Shown here piece by piece: positions 23,335 to 35,343 of a stretch of 64,000 bases of DNA. Source of the DNA: Wurfbainia villosa. Its lineage: Eukaryota; Streptophyta; Magnoliopsida; Zingiberales; Zingiberaceae. Within the stretch, counting starts at the first letter, position 1; each line of letters opens with the position of its first letter. A model generated the notes under the pieces. That model was not told the origin of the DNA, searched no databases, and saw only the letters and a program-made list of their open reading frames with translations. The stretch is taken from assembly GCA_025175895.1 (NCBI GenBank), contig CM045998.1, positions 62,001 to 126,000 on the forward strand. Direction: 5' to 3'. Position numbers and translations under genes: made by a program.

Positions 23335-24447
23335 TGAAGGATCGCAAATACACTAGAGGGGGAGAGGAGGGGGGGGGGAATAGCGTCTGAAAATCATTCT
23401 TTTTAAATCGCTTTTAAATCTTGTAAAATACAAAGTAGTCATAGCGAAAATAAGAAAAATAAAACACAAGTACACAGAAAATTTTACTTGGTTCACAGCC
23501 TACCAGCTGCTAATCCAAGGCTTGCGATCCAAGATCATCGTCGAAGGAGAATTCACTAAAAAGATCTCTTCCTCGTTGAAGGTAAGAGATATGATGCTTA
23601 TAAAGAATATGAAGACGGTAACAAGTCTACCGCTCCACTAATTAAAGTACAAAGCAAAGTAAATGAACAATTATACCGACAAAAGATGATGATGACGAGG
23701 CTTGGTCGGAGTGATGTCATAGAGCATCGGAGTACGTTTTGAGAGATTTAGCACTTGTGTAAAAATTATTAATTTTTAGTGTTGAGTGCCTCCTTTTATA
23801 GAATTTCTGGATTCATAAATTTCTTAGATTTTGTCCAAATACATGATAAGGATAGAGCCCTATCCCTTCCAATCTCGAACTCTTATCAATGAGGTGGCAA
23901 GAGGGTGAACTTTGACTTAATGCTAAGGCTGATTCGTTGACATCAGTCGACTGAAGGAAATCCCAGTCGACTGCTTCTTGTATTTTTGCTGGGCTCAAAG
24001 ATAGCAACTCCAGTTGATTGCTATTCTTGTCCAGTCGACTATTGTACTATGATTAACAAATATACTTCTTGCATTCTAAGGTTAGTATAATGTCTATAAT
24101 TAATAGTGATAGTCTTTTTTCCGTTCGATCTCGACTTAGATCTTCCTCTGGAAGTCTTAATCAGATCGACGCCTAGGATTGTCCCCTTTCCGAGGGAGCG
24201 TCCTTATATCGCTCCTCACTCAGAGCTTACCTTTGCCAACCCCTTGTTGGTCTTCTCGATTTTGCTTCTGGTCACTTGACCACCTAGGTTTCTCATTCCA
24301 TCGAGATTCTTTTGACATATTTGACCTTAGCAAAGTCTAATATATGCACACTTAATAAAGCATATGAGATAACACAATAACATAACTTTGAATTGGTTTG
24401 CCATTATCAAAATCTAGATTCGATTATCTGGTGCTCCTGTACCAACA
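23335..24447 (-). repeat. LTR D (5' LTR of element D)
   Basis: Plus strand tgaaggatcg ... gtaccaaca, so TGTTGGTAC...CCTTCA on the minus strand. It carries CAGTCGACTG copies near 23945-24040, as do the A and B LTRs. The poly-C/G stretch near 23370 is a likely weak point of the assembly. Confidence 0.75.
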
Positions 24448-25440
24448 GTCTTTCCTCTAACAGTTTGGTACATAGGTGAGCTACAAGTACCATAAGAGGA
24501 ACATAGTTTGGTAAATAGGTGAGCTATAAGTACCATGATCTATGGTAAATGATTGTTTGGTACCATATATTGATAGGGCTATAAACGAATAAGTCAAGCC
24601 AAGTTTGATAGTATTTAGGATTTTTTATAAGATAACCAAACTATTGAAATAACCGTTAAAGATTGGCTTGGGTTTTTTTTTCTTTTAGATTGAGCTTAGT
24701 TCGAATTTGAATTGAGCTTGGTAATTTGTTTAATTGATATTGAGCATTTGATCAAGTTCAATTCAAAATTGTTTAAGCTTAACTTGTTTAAACGTTATTA
24801 AGTTCTTAAGTCATTTTTATTTATTTATTTGAAGTTTTAATATTTTAATCTTTATTTGATTGGTTAATATAAACAATTCAAACGAGTATAAATAAATTCA
24901 TAAATGAGTTTGATCATGGTTCACGAATATTATTCATGAATATTATTGATGAATATTATTTATATGATGCAAAGGTTGGAATCCGCCAACCTAGCAGCCC
25001 CTACTAGCCCGCATCTGGACCATCGTAAGGGAGATAAATCACGGTAGGCCTTTGACCTTTGAGACTAGTAATTAGCGCATGGAGGGACGACACCCTTGCA
25101 TTTGCGAGGGATTGATTCGTTGTCCTATGATACAACGTCTACATGCACTAGCCACTAGGCCCTTCATGAACATTAGAAAATAGAATACATATATATTCAA
25201 ACATCAAATTTATTCACAAATTAAATATTTGATTCTTTTACAATTCTATATATTGTGTAAGATGTGTTTGATATAGTTGATGATGAAGCTATTATATTCA
25301 TCATTTTTAAAATATGAAATCTCGGATAGTGTTATTGTAAAAATATATGAAATTTATATATAATTTTTATTATATATTTTATATTGTATTAATTTTTTAA
25401 TTTATTGAATTTGCCCACTTTATTTGAAAATCTTGGTTAC
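24448..25440. other. AT-rich intergenic DNA with a possible hAT fragment
   Basis: Contains an imperfect direct duplication of about 43 bases near 24459-24535. From about 24575, 'agggctataaacgaat' resembles the end of the hAT elements at 29233 and 41013, but no matching right end was found. No coding frame is supported. Confidence 0.4.
24977..25170 (+). repeat. Dispersed repeat with 'gagataaatcacgg' core
   Basis: Shares 'ggaatccgccaacctagc' and 'gagataaatcacggtagg' with weaker copies near 26105-26200, 32955-33060, 33950-34005 and 40895-40915. It may be an old SINE-like family, but I see no clear box A or box B. Confidence 0.45.
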
Positions 25441-27190
25441 GTCGTTGTTTTTAAGTATAATTTTTTTAATGTTATTAAATATTAATATTCTAAAAAGAAA
25501 ATTAATATTATTTAATAATTTATCAGTAATTTTCTTTGAAATTATCTCAAAATAAAATAAATTATAATTTGAAAAAACTGTTATCACACTTAATTTTCAA
25601 TTTAAAAACAATTTAAATTCAAAATTAAAACTAATTCTTAATCAAATATAAAATTTTAAATTTTAACCTAAAATTTAGGGAGATGGAATGAACGCCTATA
25701 ATTTTGCATGGTTTTTTAATTTATTTTTACATAAATAATTTATGGCCAAAACTGTTTTTTGTAAGTCTAAAATTTTTTAGTTATTAAATATTATAATTAT
25801 TTTAAAAAGAAAATTGTTATTGTTATTACTTTATCAATTATTTTCTAAAAATTATCTTAAAATCAAAATTTTAAATTTTTTTTAAGAATAATAAATTTAC
25901 TTTATTGTGAAAGAATTTTTTCCAAACGGAATTATTATTATTATAAATAGTTAATAAAATGTAATATCGACTATAACTATATTTAATGTTTACAATTTAA
26001 GAATTAGTAGAAAATTTAAATTAATTATTTGTTCAAAAGAGGTATATCTAATTTTTAAGGTTATTTATATATTGCATAATCATCATCTCTAACTCATGAA
26101 AAAAAATGTGGAACCACCACATTAGTGGCCTTCCATCGCTGCCCCTACATGTGGAGGGGAGTAAATCAGGTATCAGGTGGCTAGCACAGAAATACGGAAA
26201 TCATCGAGTTCAGTTGTCACCTCCGAAATTAATCGCCTCTTTCAAATCTTAACACTAGGCAATAGTCATCTGAATTTGCCCTGGAACTATCATCTCTAAC
26301 TCATGGAGACCATTCAAGTGGCTCGATTCTATGTTAATAGACCTACAATAAATCCGACATGTGTAACATCTACCTTGGCCAACTTTCAAGTGCTCGATCT
26401 CTTAAGCACCCTTTGTGTTCAACCTCCCCAACTCTTTTCTAGGCATCCTAAGCACCTTAACTTCGTCGTGGGGGATCGACTGTCCAAATACCTCAATTTG
26501 AATCTTGACTAGATAATCTAAGTACCTTAGCTCGACGTCCTTAGTATTTTGTCTTTTCAAGCATCCCATTCGACGCCTCTAAAATGTTTGGTCTCTTTAA
26601 GTGCCCCTCTATCTTCACATGTGCTTAATCTCCTTAAGACTCCCTCACGTCATGAGTGCTCTACCTCTTGAAGGCTCTACCTCTTGAAGACTCCCAAAGT
26701 GTCTAGGTCCATAGAGTATCCCCATAGCTTCTAAGTTTTCAATCTTCCAAGTGCCCTCTTTAGAAGTAACTTCTAAAGTGCTCGACTTCTCTAATACTCC
26801 CTCCCCTTTCGGAGTGCTCGATTCCTCATTAACTTAAATTCTAGAGTGTTTAGTTTCTTAAGTGCCTCGTCGACTTTCAAAGTGCTCATTCTTTTGAGGG
26901 CTCCCTTGGTTTCTAAAGTGCTTAGTATCGAGAATGCCTTCTCAACTTTCGTTATATATATTCCCAATCTTTAATTTTATGCTTATTAATCCAAACGAAT
27001 TATTCATTGACATTTGAGAGTAAGCTAGGTCACTCACATCAAACGACTTAATTTTTGTTTTTTTTAAAAAAAACATCACTATTTTTTTTTAATTTTTTTG
27101 ACAAATATTTTATTTTATCACAAAAAAAATATTTTTTAATGTTTTTTTCTTTTTAAAAATAACACTCAGCTACCCAAATTAAAAAAGAAA
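25440..27190. repeat. Segmental duplication copy 1 (pairs with 32340-34920)
   Basis: Long diverged similarity to 32340-34920 in the same orientation. Shared landmarks in order are an AT-rich block, 'ttgcatggt', the 'gtggaac' repeat, 'ggctcgattctatgttaatagacct', and then the degenerate 'agtgctcgatctcttaag' array. Confidence 0.7.
26390..26960 (+). repeat. Degenerate short tandem array ('agtgctcgatctcttaag')
   Basis: Roughly 30-45-base units with the theme 'aagtgctcgatctcttaagcacccc' in strongly diverged form. A paralogous array lies at 33265-33850. No conserved reading frame was found. Confidence 0.55.
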
Positions 27191-27377
27191 TGGCGATTAG
27201 ATTGATGTTGCCTCCCTTATGAAAGGTTGGAAATTTGAATAGAAAAGTGAAGAAAGGAAAGGATGGGGAAGATGTTCCGAATTCGATGAATGAAAAGATA
27301 ACGAAAGAATGGAGAAGATGTTTCGTCATTTTTCTCATCTAGATATGTAACGTTCGCAATTAATAGTAGAAAAGTGA

Positions 27378-27484
27378 AACGTCGGCCATAATATTGACAT
27401 TTCGAGTAATAAAAGCGAAATGACAATATTATGGCTGACATTTCGAGCAATAAAAATGAAACGACAATATTATGACCGACGTTT
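27378..27484. repeat. Long inverted repeat, possible hairpin
   Basis: gtcggccataatattg near 27381 pairs with caatattatggctgac near 27424-27439, and also with caatattatgaccgac near 27465-27480. The inner arms continue as catttcg / cgaaatg. Three related arms could form alternative stems of about 20 or more base pairs. Confidence 0.65.
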
Positions 27485-27524
27485 TGAATAAGCCAATTAA
27501 GGACAATAAATGACTTTACCATTT

Positions 27525-27985
27525 AAAAGTCTCCTCCTTTTAAGGAGGTTGCGAACCTTAGAACGAGAGAAAGTTTTTCTCTCTCTTTGTTTTTCCACAG
27601 AGATAATTTTCAGGTGTATATTCAGTTCGCCGCGAACAATTCGTGCTTAGTTGTATCTACGGTTTATCATTGTATCCTGGGAAATAGATGTCCTACGAAA
27701 CCTCATAAGTATTTTGTCAGAGGAGGACGAATCTGTTTAAAGGAAACTGTATGTACACAAGCCACAACATATTTCTTACTTGGCTCGACAGTTGCCAAAT
27801 CTCTTCCGACCGCAATCTCTTCGACACATAGGTATCACTCAGTTCTGTTACCTCCCAAGCAACTTTCATGTCTCGGGATCCTGGCTCAGCAGCAACTCAC
27901 GAAGCACTCAGCTGCTCTGTTTCCATCTCGACTTGGCAGCATCCACCGAGCACTCATAGGACTCAATCGCTCCGAGGAGGCCGTA
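27525..27985 (+). other. Unassigned GC-richer block next to MADFKD copy 1
   Basis: Not present at the equivalent place in the other MADFKD copies. A plus-strand frame (27587-28057, 156 codons) crosses it, but its end overlaps minus-strand homologous sequence, so it is probably not a gene. Composition and the junction suggest an inserted fragment, perhaps part of an LTR. I cannot name it. Confidence 0.35.
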
Positions 27986-28223
27986 ATCTGTGACAATTTT
28001 AGCGGGGGGATCCAGTTGATAACCATCGATATCGATGGAGCAGGGGCGGCAGCATGAGAGGCATCAAACATTAGGGGACATGGGGACATTAGTAGTGGAA
28101 GCGACAAATAATTAGAAGATGAAGGTTACCGTCACCGGAGCCGATTGAAACAGAGGAATCATAGTTGCAACCACCGAAGACGCCGAGCTTGAGCATTGGG
28201 ACGGTGTCCTTGAAGTCGGCCAT
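27986..28223 (-). pseudogene. MADFKD-family copy 1, N-terminal remnant
   Basis: Starts at a Met at 28223 (MADFKDTVPMLKLGV...), keeps a GGCNYDSSVSIGSG-like block, then loses frame. Downstream sequence similar to copies 2 and 3 continues to about 27986. I do not recognise the family. Upstream sequence is also conserved between the copies, so the unit was duplicated with its promoter region. Confidence 0.55.
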
Positions 28224-28399
28224 GGCTGTTTTGATAACTTTTGACTGCCGCAGATTGATTCTTGAGTTTGGCGTCGGCGTCCGACATAGGCAGCTTCCGA
28301 TGGTGTTGAAACTTTTAAGTGGACTGGGTCAATTTTTAAAAATTTTATTAGATTATCAATCAATTCTCTCCTTTATATTTGTCATTTGAAATCCTTAGA

Positions 28400-29090
28400 G
28401 GAATAATCGAAGAGGATGCTAACGCAGCGGTTCCACGTCCAATGGTTAGGAAAAATCTTGATTTTAATATTATTTTAATTTATTATTTGAGGTATTATCA
28501 TTTAAAAAAAATATCTTTTGAAATAATATTAAAATAAAAATGTTAATTCCAAAGCAATATTAAAGTTACTTTAGGTTCTCACACCCATTTTTAAATTTAT
28601 TGTTAAAAAACATGAATTTAAATTTTAAAATTTAGGCTAATTCTTGATTTAGCATTATGATTTTAAATTTTTATCCTAAAATTTAGGATGATAACAGAGT
28701 TAGAAGAAAAATACTGACGAAACTAAAAATATAGATATTTTTTATTTAAAATTTTACGTTGAATTTATTAAAAATAATGAAGTAAAACAACTTTGATTTT
28801 GCAATTATTTATAGTGATTAAATATTTCTTAATAATAATAATTGAACATCTAAATAATTCTCTAATATTTTACTTTTTAACTCCTAATAATCAAAAGTCT
28901 TTATAATATTCTAATTTATATAATTCATTATATGAATCAAACTCTTAGTTTTAAGACAACATTAAACTTACAATTAAGTATTAATTCTCGAACCCACTGA
29001 AAATATTCTTCATTAATATATAAAATATTTACACAAATGATTGAATAAAATTGTGAGTATCTTTAACTCAATTATAGTTTTCAATTAATG
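28400..29090. repeat. Spacer paralogous to 36880-37400/38687-38790 and 47830-48870
   Basis: AT-rich noncoding DNA found beside each MADFKD copy. The stretch 'actcttagttttaagacaac' (28941 on) is the uninterrupted version of the site into which the 37408-38686 element inserted. Confidence 0.65.
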
Positions 29091-29232
29091 TTTTTTGTAG
29101 TTAACTAGCTCGTTCTAGCTTGGCAAAACAAATGGGTGAGACACTAGTAAAAAACTAAAGAATAGTTAGCACGGCAGGAGAACAGATTCTCCGAAAAACT
29201 TACAACCTTCGGAGATTGCTCATTAGTGAAAT

Positions 29233-29718
29233 TAGGGGTGTAAATGAACCGAATCGAATCAAACTTTAAAAAAAATTTAGTATTCGAGTTTGAGTTTGAA
29301 TTCGAAATGATATATTCGAGCTCGATTCGAAGTTCGAAAATTTAATAATTTTAAGCTCGAATTCAATTCGAATCAAAGCTCGAGTTTGGATTCAATTCTA
29401 AATTTTCGAATATTAATTCAAACTGCTCGATTACTATTCAAAATTAAGACTCGATTTAATATTCTAAAATTGATGCTCGATTTGATATTTGAAAATTGAT
29501 GCTCGATTTAATATTCAAAAATTTTTAATAAATAAAAAATTAAGGTTCGCGAATAGTTGGTGAACTATCGAATAATATTATTTCGGCTCGAGCTCGATTC
29601 AAAAAATATTTACACATATTCGAGTTTGGCTCGAATTTGATAATTTCGAATTCGAATCAAATATTATTCGAAGCGGCTCGAAAAGTTCGCGAATCGACTC
29701 GATTCGTTTATACCCCTA
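29233..29718. mobile_element. hAT-like non-autonomous element, 486 bp
   Basis: Terminal inverted repeats taggggtgtaaa... / ...tatacccc​ta are of the hAT (Ac-like) type. Flanking octamers agtgaaat and ggtgaaac match at 6 of 8 positions, a slightly decayed 8-bp target duplication. The interior is rich in TTCGAATTCGA words and has no transposase. Confidence 0.7.
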
Positions 29719-30062
29719 GGTGAAACTCTACTACCGTACTAACCACAAAGCCCTCCCATGGGACCTAGAAATTTTATCCAAGAACAATACAATACTAATT
29801 AATTAAAATCATAGATTCATTCAAATTAAATAGGATAATGCTTAATTAATAAGCTATAAAATAAAAAAAATTATTTAAATATAGATGATTACATTATATT
29901 ATATAGAATTTAAGAATATATAAAGATTCATATAACTGACTTCATATAATGAAACAAAACTTATCATTATTATTGTATTTAACAATTTTTTTAGTTCCAA
30001 CTATTTTTACATTGGATTCTACACATTAAATTCACATCAAATAAATCAAGATTCATGATTAA

Positions 30063-30884
30063 TAGAGCCGTTAAATTGGATTAGATCCATTGGATTAGCC
30101 TGCCCCGCTAAGTAATTTAAGCGAGTTGGATTGAAATTTTATCAATCCGTCATTTTGGCGAGCCTAAATGAATCAACCCGTACGGATTGCGAGTTTAGAT
30201 GGATTGACCTGCAGCGAGTTTGGGTCGGGTTGCGGGTGGAGAAATATTAAAAGAAGATACAACTTGTGAAAGAAAATTTATTTAAGTTTTTTTATCAATA
30301 TTCTAATACATACTAACTAAGCAAGTTCCTCATAATCACAATCTTCTTCTATCACACATAGACCTCGGCAATGTACATGAGAAGTTAGAGAAAATAATAA
30401 AAGAACATTTGATTTAAATACTCTAATAATTTTTTTTTTGTATACTCTAATTAGTTTATAATTATTTTATCACTACTATTTCAATTAATATAGGAAATGA
30501 TGATATATCAAAGTCAATCAATTACAAGTACTGAAAATTCTCAATTAAATCTTTATTTAGAGGAGCCAAAATTTGAATTTGTATATTATCAAAATTTGAA
30601 TATTTTGGAGTATTAGAAGAATCAAAAACATCATGCTTTCTTATCATGGTATTTTATTCACCTTGTCGATTATCGCCTCAAGCTCTTAATACCTCAATAA
30701 TTTTGATTTATTTTTTATTTTTCTAGCCCGCCGATTGGCCCGTCTAATCCGTAATCCGTCTTGAATTGAGTTGAAGATTTCTCAACCTCCCAAAATGGAG
30801 GATTGGGTTGTCCCTCCTCGCTAAATGTTAGATTTATGATGAATTGATCCGTCCCATCATAGGTTGGCCCATTTGACAACTCTA
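30063..30884. mobile_element. hAT-like non-autonomous element, 822 bp
   Basis: Ends tagagccgttaaattgg and, reverse-complemented, tagagttgtcaaatgg. Possible 8-bp duplication atgattaa/atagctaa (5 of 8). The paralogous segment near 46590 lacks it, giving an empty site. It belongs to the same end type as the 35542-36430 element. Confidence 0.65.
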
Positions 30885-31076
30885 ATAGCTAATCAATTAA
30901 ATTCTTTAATTAGATTAAATTTAATCAATATGATACCATCGTACTTATTATGATAATAATATATAAGTCCATCCAATTGAGAAAATCAATTCAACATATG
31001 AATTATTTTTAATTGATTCTTTATGAAAATATTAAAGAATTTACATGGAACACTAACGAAATTTCTAAACAAATTG

Positions 31077-32130
31077 TTAAAATTTACGCATTTGGTTAAA
31101 TATCCAATTCCAGCCGTTGTCATCCGTAAGGAATTTATTCACAATATCAACACTGCTATTAGAGTTAACGAGCTTGGCCGGAGAAGAAGGCTTCAAGGCA
31201 GGGGCGGTATGCATGTTCCAGATTGATGACGATGCCGGAGCAGAAAAGGCGTCAACGGAGACCATAGCGGCGCCGGCGGTGAAATAATGACTCTCTTCCT
31301 TATGCTGGAAAGGAACAACAGTCGGCGGCGAGGGATTAGGAGGGACGCAGGAGGAGTACTCTTCAGAGTTTTGGCCACCGGCGGGAAGGAGTACCCCTCC
31401 ATTGTTCTGAAAAGGAACAATGGCTAGCAACGAGGGATCAGGAGGAACGTTTTGGTCACCGACGGCGAGGAGGATCTCCTCATTGACCGCCGGAGAGGAA
31501 TTAGGAACGAATCTACAAGAATCTACGATGTTCTGGAGGTCACCATTGTTCATGAGATTAGGGTTGAGCATGTCATTCATTGACGACGTCGATGATGGAG
31601 AAAGGGCGTCGGCGAAGGCCATAGACATGCCTCCATCAAATAGTAGAAAAACCAGCGACAGAAGTGGCGGCGGCGTAGTCGCCGGAAACAAAAGAACCAG
31701 CGGCGAGATGATGACCCTCTTCGTAGGAAGAGTACGCCTGAGAGTTGAAGCCGGCGACGGCGATGAGGTGCTCCTCGTTGTGTTCGAAAGGAACAAGAGG
31801 ACCATTGGCAAGGACTTCGAAAGGAACGATAGCCGCCATCGAAGATGGATCAGAACTAACACTGGCTGACTGAGGAGAGCATGAAGCTTTGGGACGATGA
31901 CCATACGATGGTCTTCTAGGAGGAGGATCGCAGCCGAGCCTGGCAGCGGCGGTAGCTTGGGTCTTGGGGCTGCCGGTGAGCATTTGGACGTGGTCTTTAA
32001 ACAAATTCTCGGTGGTATGAATGACCTCCGACGGCGATTCGAAGATTATAGTCGGTACCGGCGGCGAGAAACCGGGGCCTCCATGTTGGACGAAGGCAGC
32101 TTCCTTTGATATTTTCCTCTTCCGCCCCAT
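31077..32130 (-). CDS. VQ-motif protein gene with one-base frameshift
   Basis: Codes for a plant VQ-motif protein, a family of nuclear cofactors that bind WRKY transcription factors and often act in defence or stress signalling. The start Met is at 32130. Residues 44-53 read FKDHVQMLTG, a full match to FxxxVQxLTG, preceded by VIHTT as in many family members. The N-terminus is basic (MGRKRKISK). The rest is a low-complexity region with repeated VPF(E/Q)H/N-N/K-E-E and YSS units, and the protein ends near NWIFNQMRKF. The frame is open to 31636, then continues in the next frame to 31077. A single extra T in the minus-strand ATTTGATGG (about 31636-31644) accounts for the shift; the whole would be about 350 residues. 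VQ genes are usually intronless, as here. It may be a young pseudogene or a sequence error. Confidence 0.8.
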
Positions 32131-32190
32131 TGATGATGATCGACGATACTGATTATCGATCTAACAGAGGAAAAGTTCTCTGTGTTGCAT

Positions 32191-32200
32191 TTATATATAG
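32191..32200 (-). promoter_or_regulatory. TATA box of the VQ gene
   Basis: Minus strand CTATATATAA, 61 bases upstream of the start Met at 32130, a normal plant promoter spacing. Confidence 0.6.
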
Positions 32201-32339
32201 AGCCAAATTAACGGTTAACGACCTCCTGTAATTTTGCATGGTCGTTTTTTTTATATTTATAAAAAAAATTACATAAATTTTGAATTGTTTGTAAGAATTT
32301 AAATAAAAAATTGACTGCTGCAAACGCATTTTATAAGTA

Positions 32340-34920
32340 TAGTTTTTTTATGTTATTAAATATTAATATTCTAAAAAGATTAATATTATTTAATACTTTA
32401 TCAATTATTTGCCTTTAAAATTATCTTGAAATAAAATATATTATAATTTGGAACGACTGTTATCGCACTAAATTTTTCAATTTAAATTTAAATTTAAAAC
32501 TAATTCTTAAATCAAATATAATATTTTAAATTTTGACCAAAAATTTAGGAAGATGGAAAGTTAACGGGCATAATTTTGATGTTTTTTGAAATAAATTTTT
32601 ACATAAATAATTTATGGCCGTAACCTATTTTATAAATATAAATTTTTTTAGGTTATTAAATATTATAATTATTCGAAAAAGAAAATTGTTATTGTTTAGT
32701 ACTTTATCAATTTTTTTCTAAAAAATCTTTATTTTTTTATTTTTTATAAATTTATATGGTGAAACTATTTTTTCTAAAAGTGAATTATTATTAAAAATTA
32801 TTAATAAAATGTAATATTGGCTATAGATATACTTAATGTTTACAATTTAGAGTGGTAAAAAATTTAAATTAATTATTTGTCCAAAGAGTTATGTCAATTT
32901 TTAAGGTTATTTATATACGACATAATAATTCTCTCTAGCTTATCTGTAAAAGATTGGAACTGTCAACTTAACGACCTTCATCGACTTGTCCCATAGTCAT
33001 TGTGAGAGAGGTAAATTACGGAGGGTTTTATGAGTCTTGACGTAATGACTAAGACACGTGATGGTCTGAATCCAGGAAAGAACTTTAGATCTTCTCCGGA
33101 ATTGACCTATGTCACTTATACAAGCACCGTCGTGTCATAGCCACAGTGTCATCCCCGTGGGGACCTCTCTAGCTCATCAAAACCATTCAAGGTGGCTTGA
33201 TTCTATGTTAATAGACCTATCAATAAACCGATATGTGTAACATCTACCTAGGTCAACTTCCAAGCACCGGATCTCTTAAGTGCCTTTTTAGCTTCTCAAG
33301 TGTTTGGCCTCCATAACTCTCCTCTAGGCATCCCAAGCACTTTAATTAACATCGTTATGGGGGATCTACTCCCCGAATACCTCAAATTGAACCTTGACTA
33401 GATAATCGGAGTATCTTAGTTCAACATCTCTAGTATTTTGTATTTTCAAGCATCCCACTCAACGCATCTAAAATATTTGATCTATTAAGTGTCCCTCTAG
33501 CGCTTAGTCTCCTAAGAGTCCCTCATGCACATCTTGAGCGCTCTACCTCTTGAGCACTCCTAAAGTGTCTAGTCTACAAAGTGTTCTCTTAGTTTTCAAG
33601 TGTTCAATCTCCTAAGTGCCCCCTCAACTTCTAAAGTGTTCGACTTCTCTAATGCTCCCTCAGTTTCTAGAGTGATCGATTTATCAATAACTTAAATTCT
33701 AGAGTGTTTGGTCTCTTAAATGCCACATCCACTTTCAAAGTGTTCAATCTCAAGAATGCCTTATCAACTTTCGGAGTGCTAAATCTTTCGAATACCCCTT
33801 TCAACTTCCATAGTGTTCAACATCTTGAGCCCCTCAAACTCCACCCTAGTATTGTGCATGCTTAAGTGTCTCGGCTCGATGTTGTCTAGTTGAGAATTGA
33901 TCCACTTGGCCCTATATTTTAGCTCAATATATTCAAAAAAATAAAGTGGAACCACTATATTAGCGACTCTCTTATGATTGTCTCACGCTTAGATGAAGGA
34001 GATAAATTGAAAAGTATTTACGCAGACAATCTCAACTTCCTTAGTTTATCACTTAATTTATAGGAAAATCTTACAAATTTATCGTAGTTAAAAATCGAAT
34101 TATAAATATCTAAGAGCATAACAAAATATTCTACCATAGTACCATAACCTAGGGGCTAACTCCATGCATTCAAATCTCCCATCTAAATAGCATGAATCAT
34201 CCAAAGTACCACAAACTTCATTCACACTACAAGTGTGCAGGAGAAGTATATGATCTTTTTCATTTCTTTTTAATATGGAAACGAAGGATTGAAGGATCTT
34301 CTTTGCTTGATGTTCAATCTACAATCCATCAGGTATTCCTGTTAGCTATTTGATCCTATCCATCAAGTATTCCTATTAGCTATCTGATCATTCTGATCCA
34401 GATAGACTACTTATCAGTTGCTCGATCCTTCTGATCCAATTGAATTTATTATCAATTGTTCGGTCTTTTTGACCCAACTAAACTTTCTATGTGGTGTTTA
34501 GTTATCTTAATTTAGACATGGAAGTCCTCTCTTTCTTTTTTTTGTTCGAGGTATATAGTTCGATATAGATCATTGTCTCTTGATATTAATTATTGATTCA
34601 AATGAGATTTATGTATTTAAACATTGGAATGATATGGTTAAATTTTGACAATTCCTATATTTTATTTCTTTCTCTCTCCAATTGTGTTATCGAAATTTAG
34701 TTGAAACGTCGATCTTATATTCCTCTTGTGCATATTAATCCACAAAAATTCATTTACAGTACTCACAATCAGCGATTTTAAACGACTTAATTCTTAAAAA
34801 ACATCGCTATTATTATTTTTTATTTTTTGACAAATACTTTATTAAACCACGAGATCATATTTTTTGCTATTTTTTTCTTTCAAAAATAACAGTCAACTAC
34901 CCAAATTAAAAATGAAATGG
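32340..34920. repeat. Segmental duplication copy 2 (pairs with 25440-27190)
   Basis: Same order of landmarks as copy 1, with extra sequence around 33900-34740 that copy 1 lacks. No gene is seen. Confidence 0.65.
33265..33850 (+). repeat. Degenerate short tandem array, second copy
   Basis: Counterpart of 26390-26960: runs of 'ctcttaagtgcc', 'aaagtgttcgacttc' and similar words. Confidence 0.5.
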
Positions 34921-35343
34921 CAGTGCCATGGTTAAGGAAGAAATTAAGAATATTCTCATATTCTCACAATTTGATCCAGCATTGATCTTTGAAAATTCTA
35001 CGTCGAATTCTTCTTAGCGGGCCGAGTGTGATCCTTTATCAGTGAGCTTCAGTTTGAATTGAACCGTAAAAGTCATCTGTTGATTTTATTGAATCAATCT
35101 CTTCATTTATTCAGTGTGCGATAATTAAAGGACAGGATCATTGTTCAAGAATAGTCTAAGTTACACGTAGAATCCGGAGTGAAACCGTGAAAAAATTATA
35201 AGTATTTTTCTGATTTACTTTTAGTATCCAATGGAGGTCAATTGAACTCCGATCTTATTCAACTCAATTATTGACGAGACATCTCGAAGATCTATAGAAT
35301 AAGATGAATTATTAATCAAATCGAAAGTCCGTTAGAAACTACA

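Larger units (their letters stand above)
1..24447 (-). mobile_element. Copia-like LTR retrotransposon D, interrupted and partial
   Basis: The outermost element of the nest, read on the minus strand. Its 5' LTR is 23335-24447, its primer site 23322-23332, and its gag starts at 23186. Gag is interrupted by element A (3425-23132) and continues at 3424 down to about 2131. Bases 1-2130 are further D interior with no recognisable pol. The 3' LTR must lie left of the window, so the D target duplication cannot be checked. The C-rich tracts near 50-80 resemble the stretch next to the polypurine tract in elements A and B, which suggests the 3' LTR begins just outside. Confidence 0.75.

Noticed and set aside
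27587..28057. 156-codon plus-strand ORF
   Set aside because: Its last third is antisense to the conserved MADFKD unit, and the frame is absent from the other two copies.
31420..31869. 149-codon plus-strand ORF
   Set aside because: It is the antisense shadow of the VQ gene.
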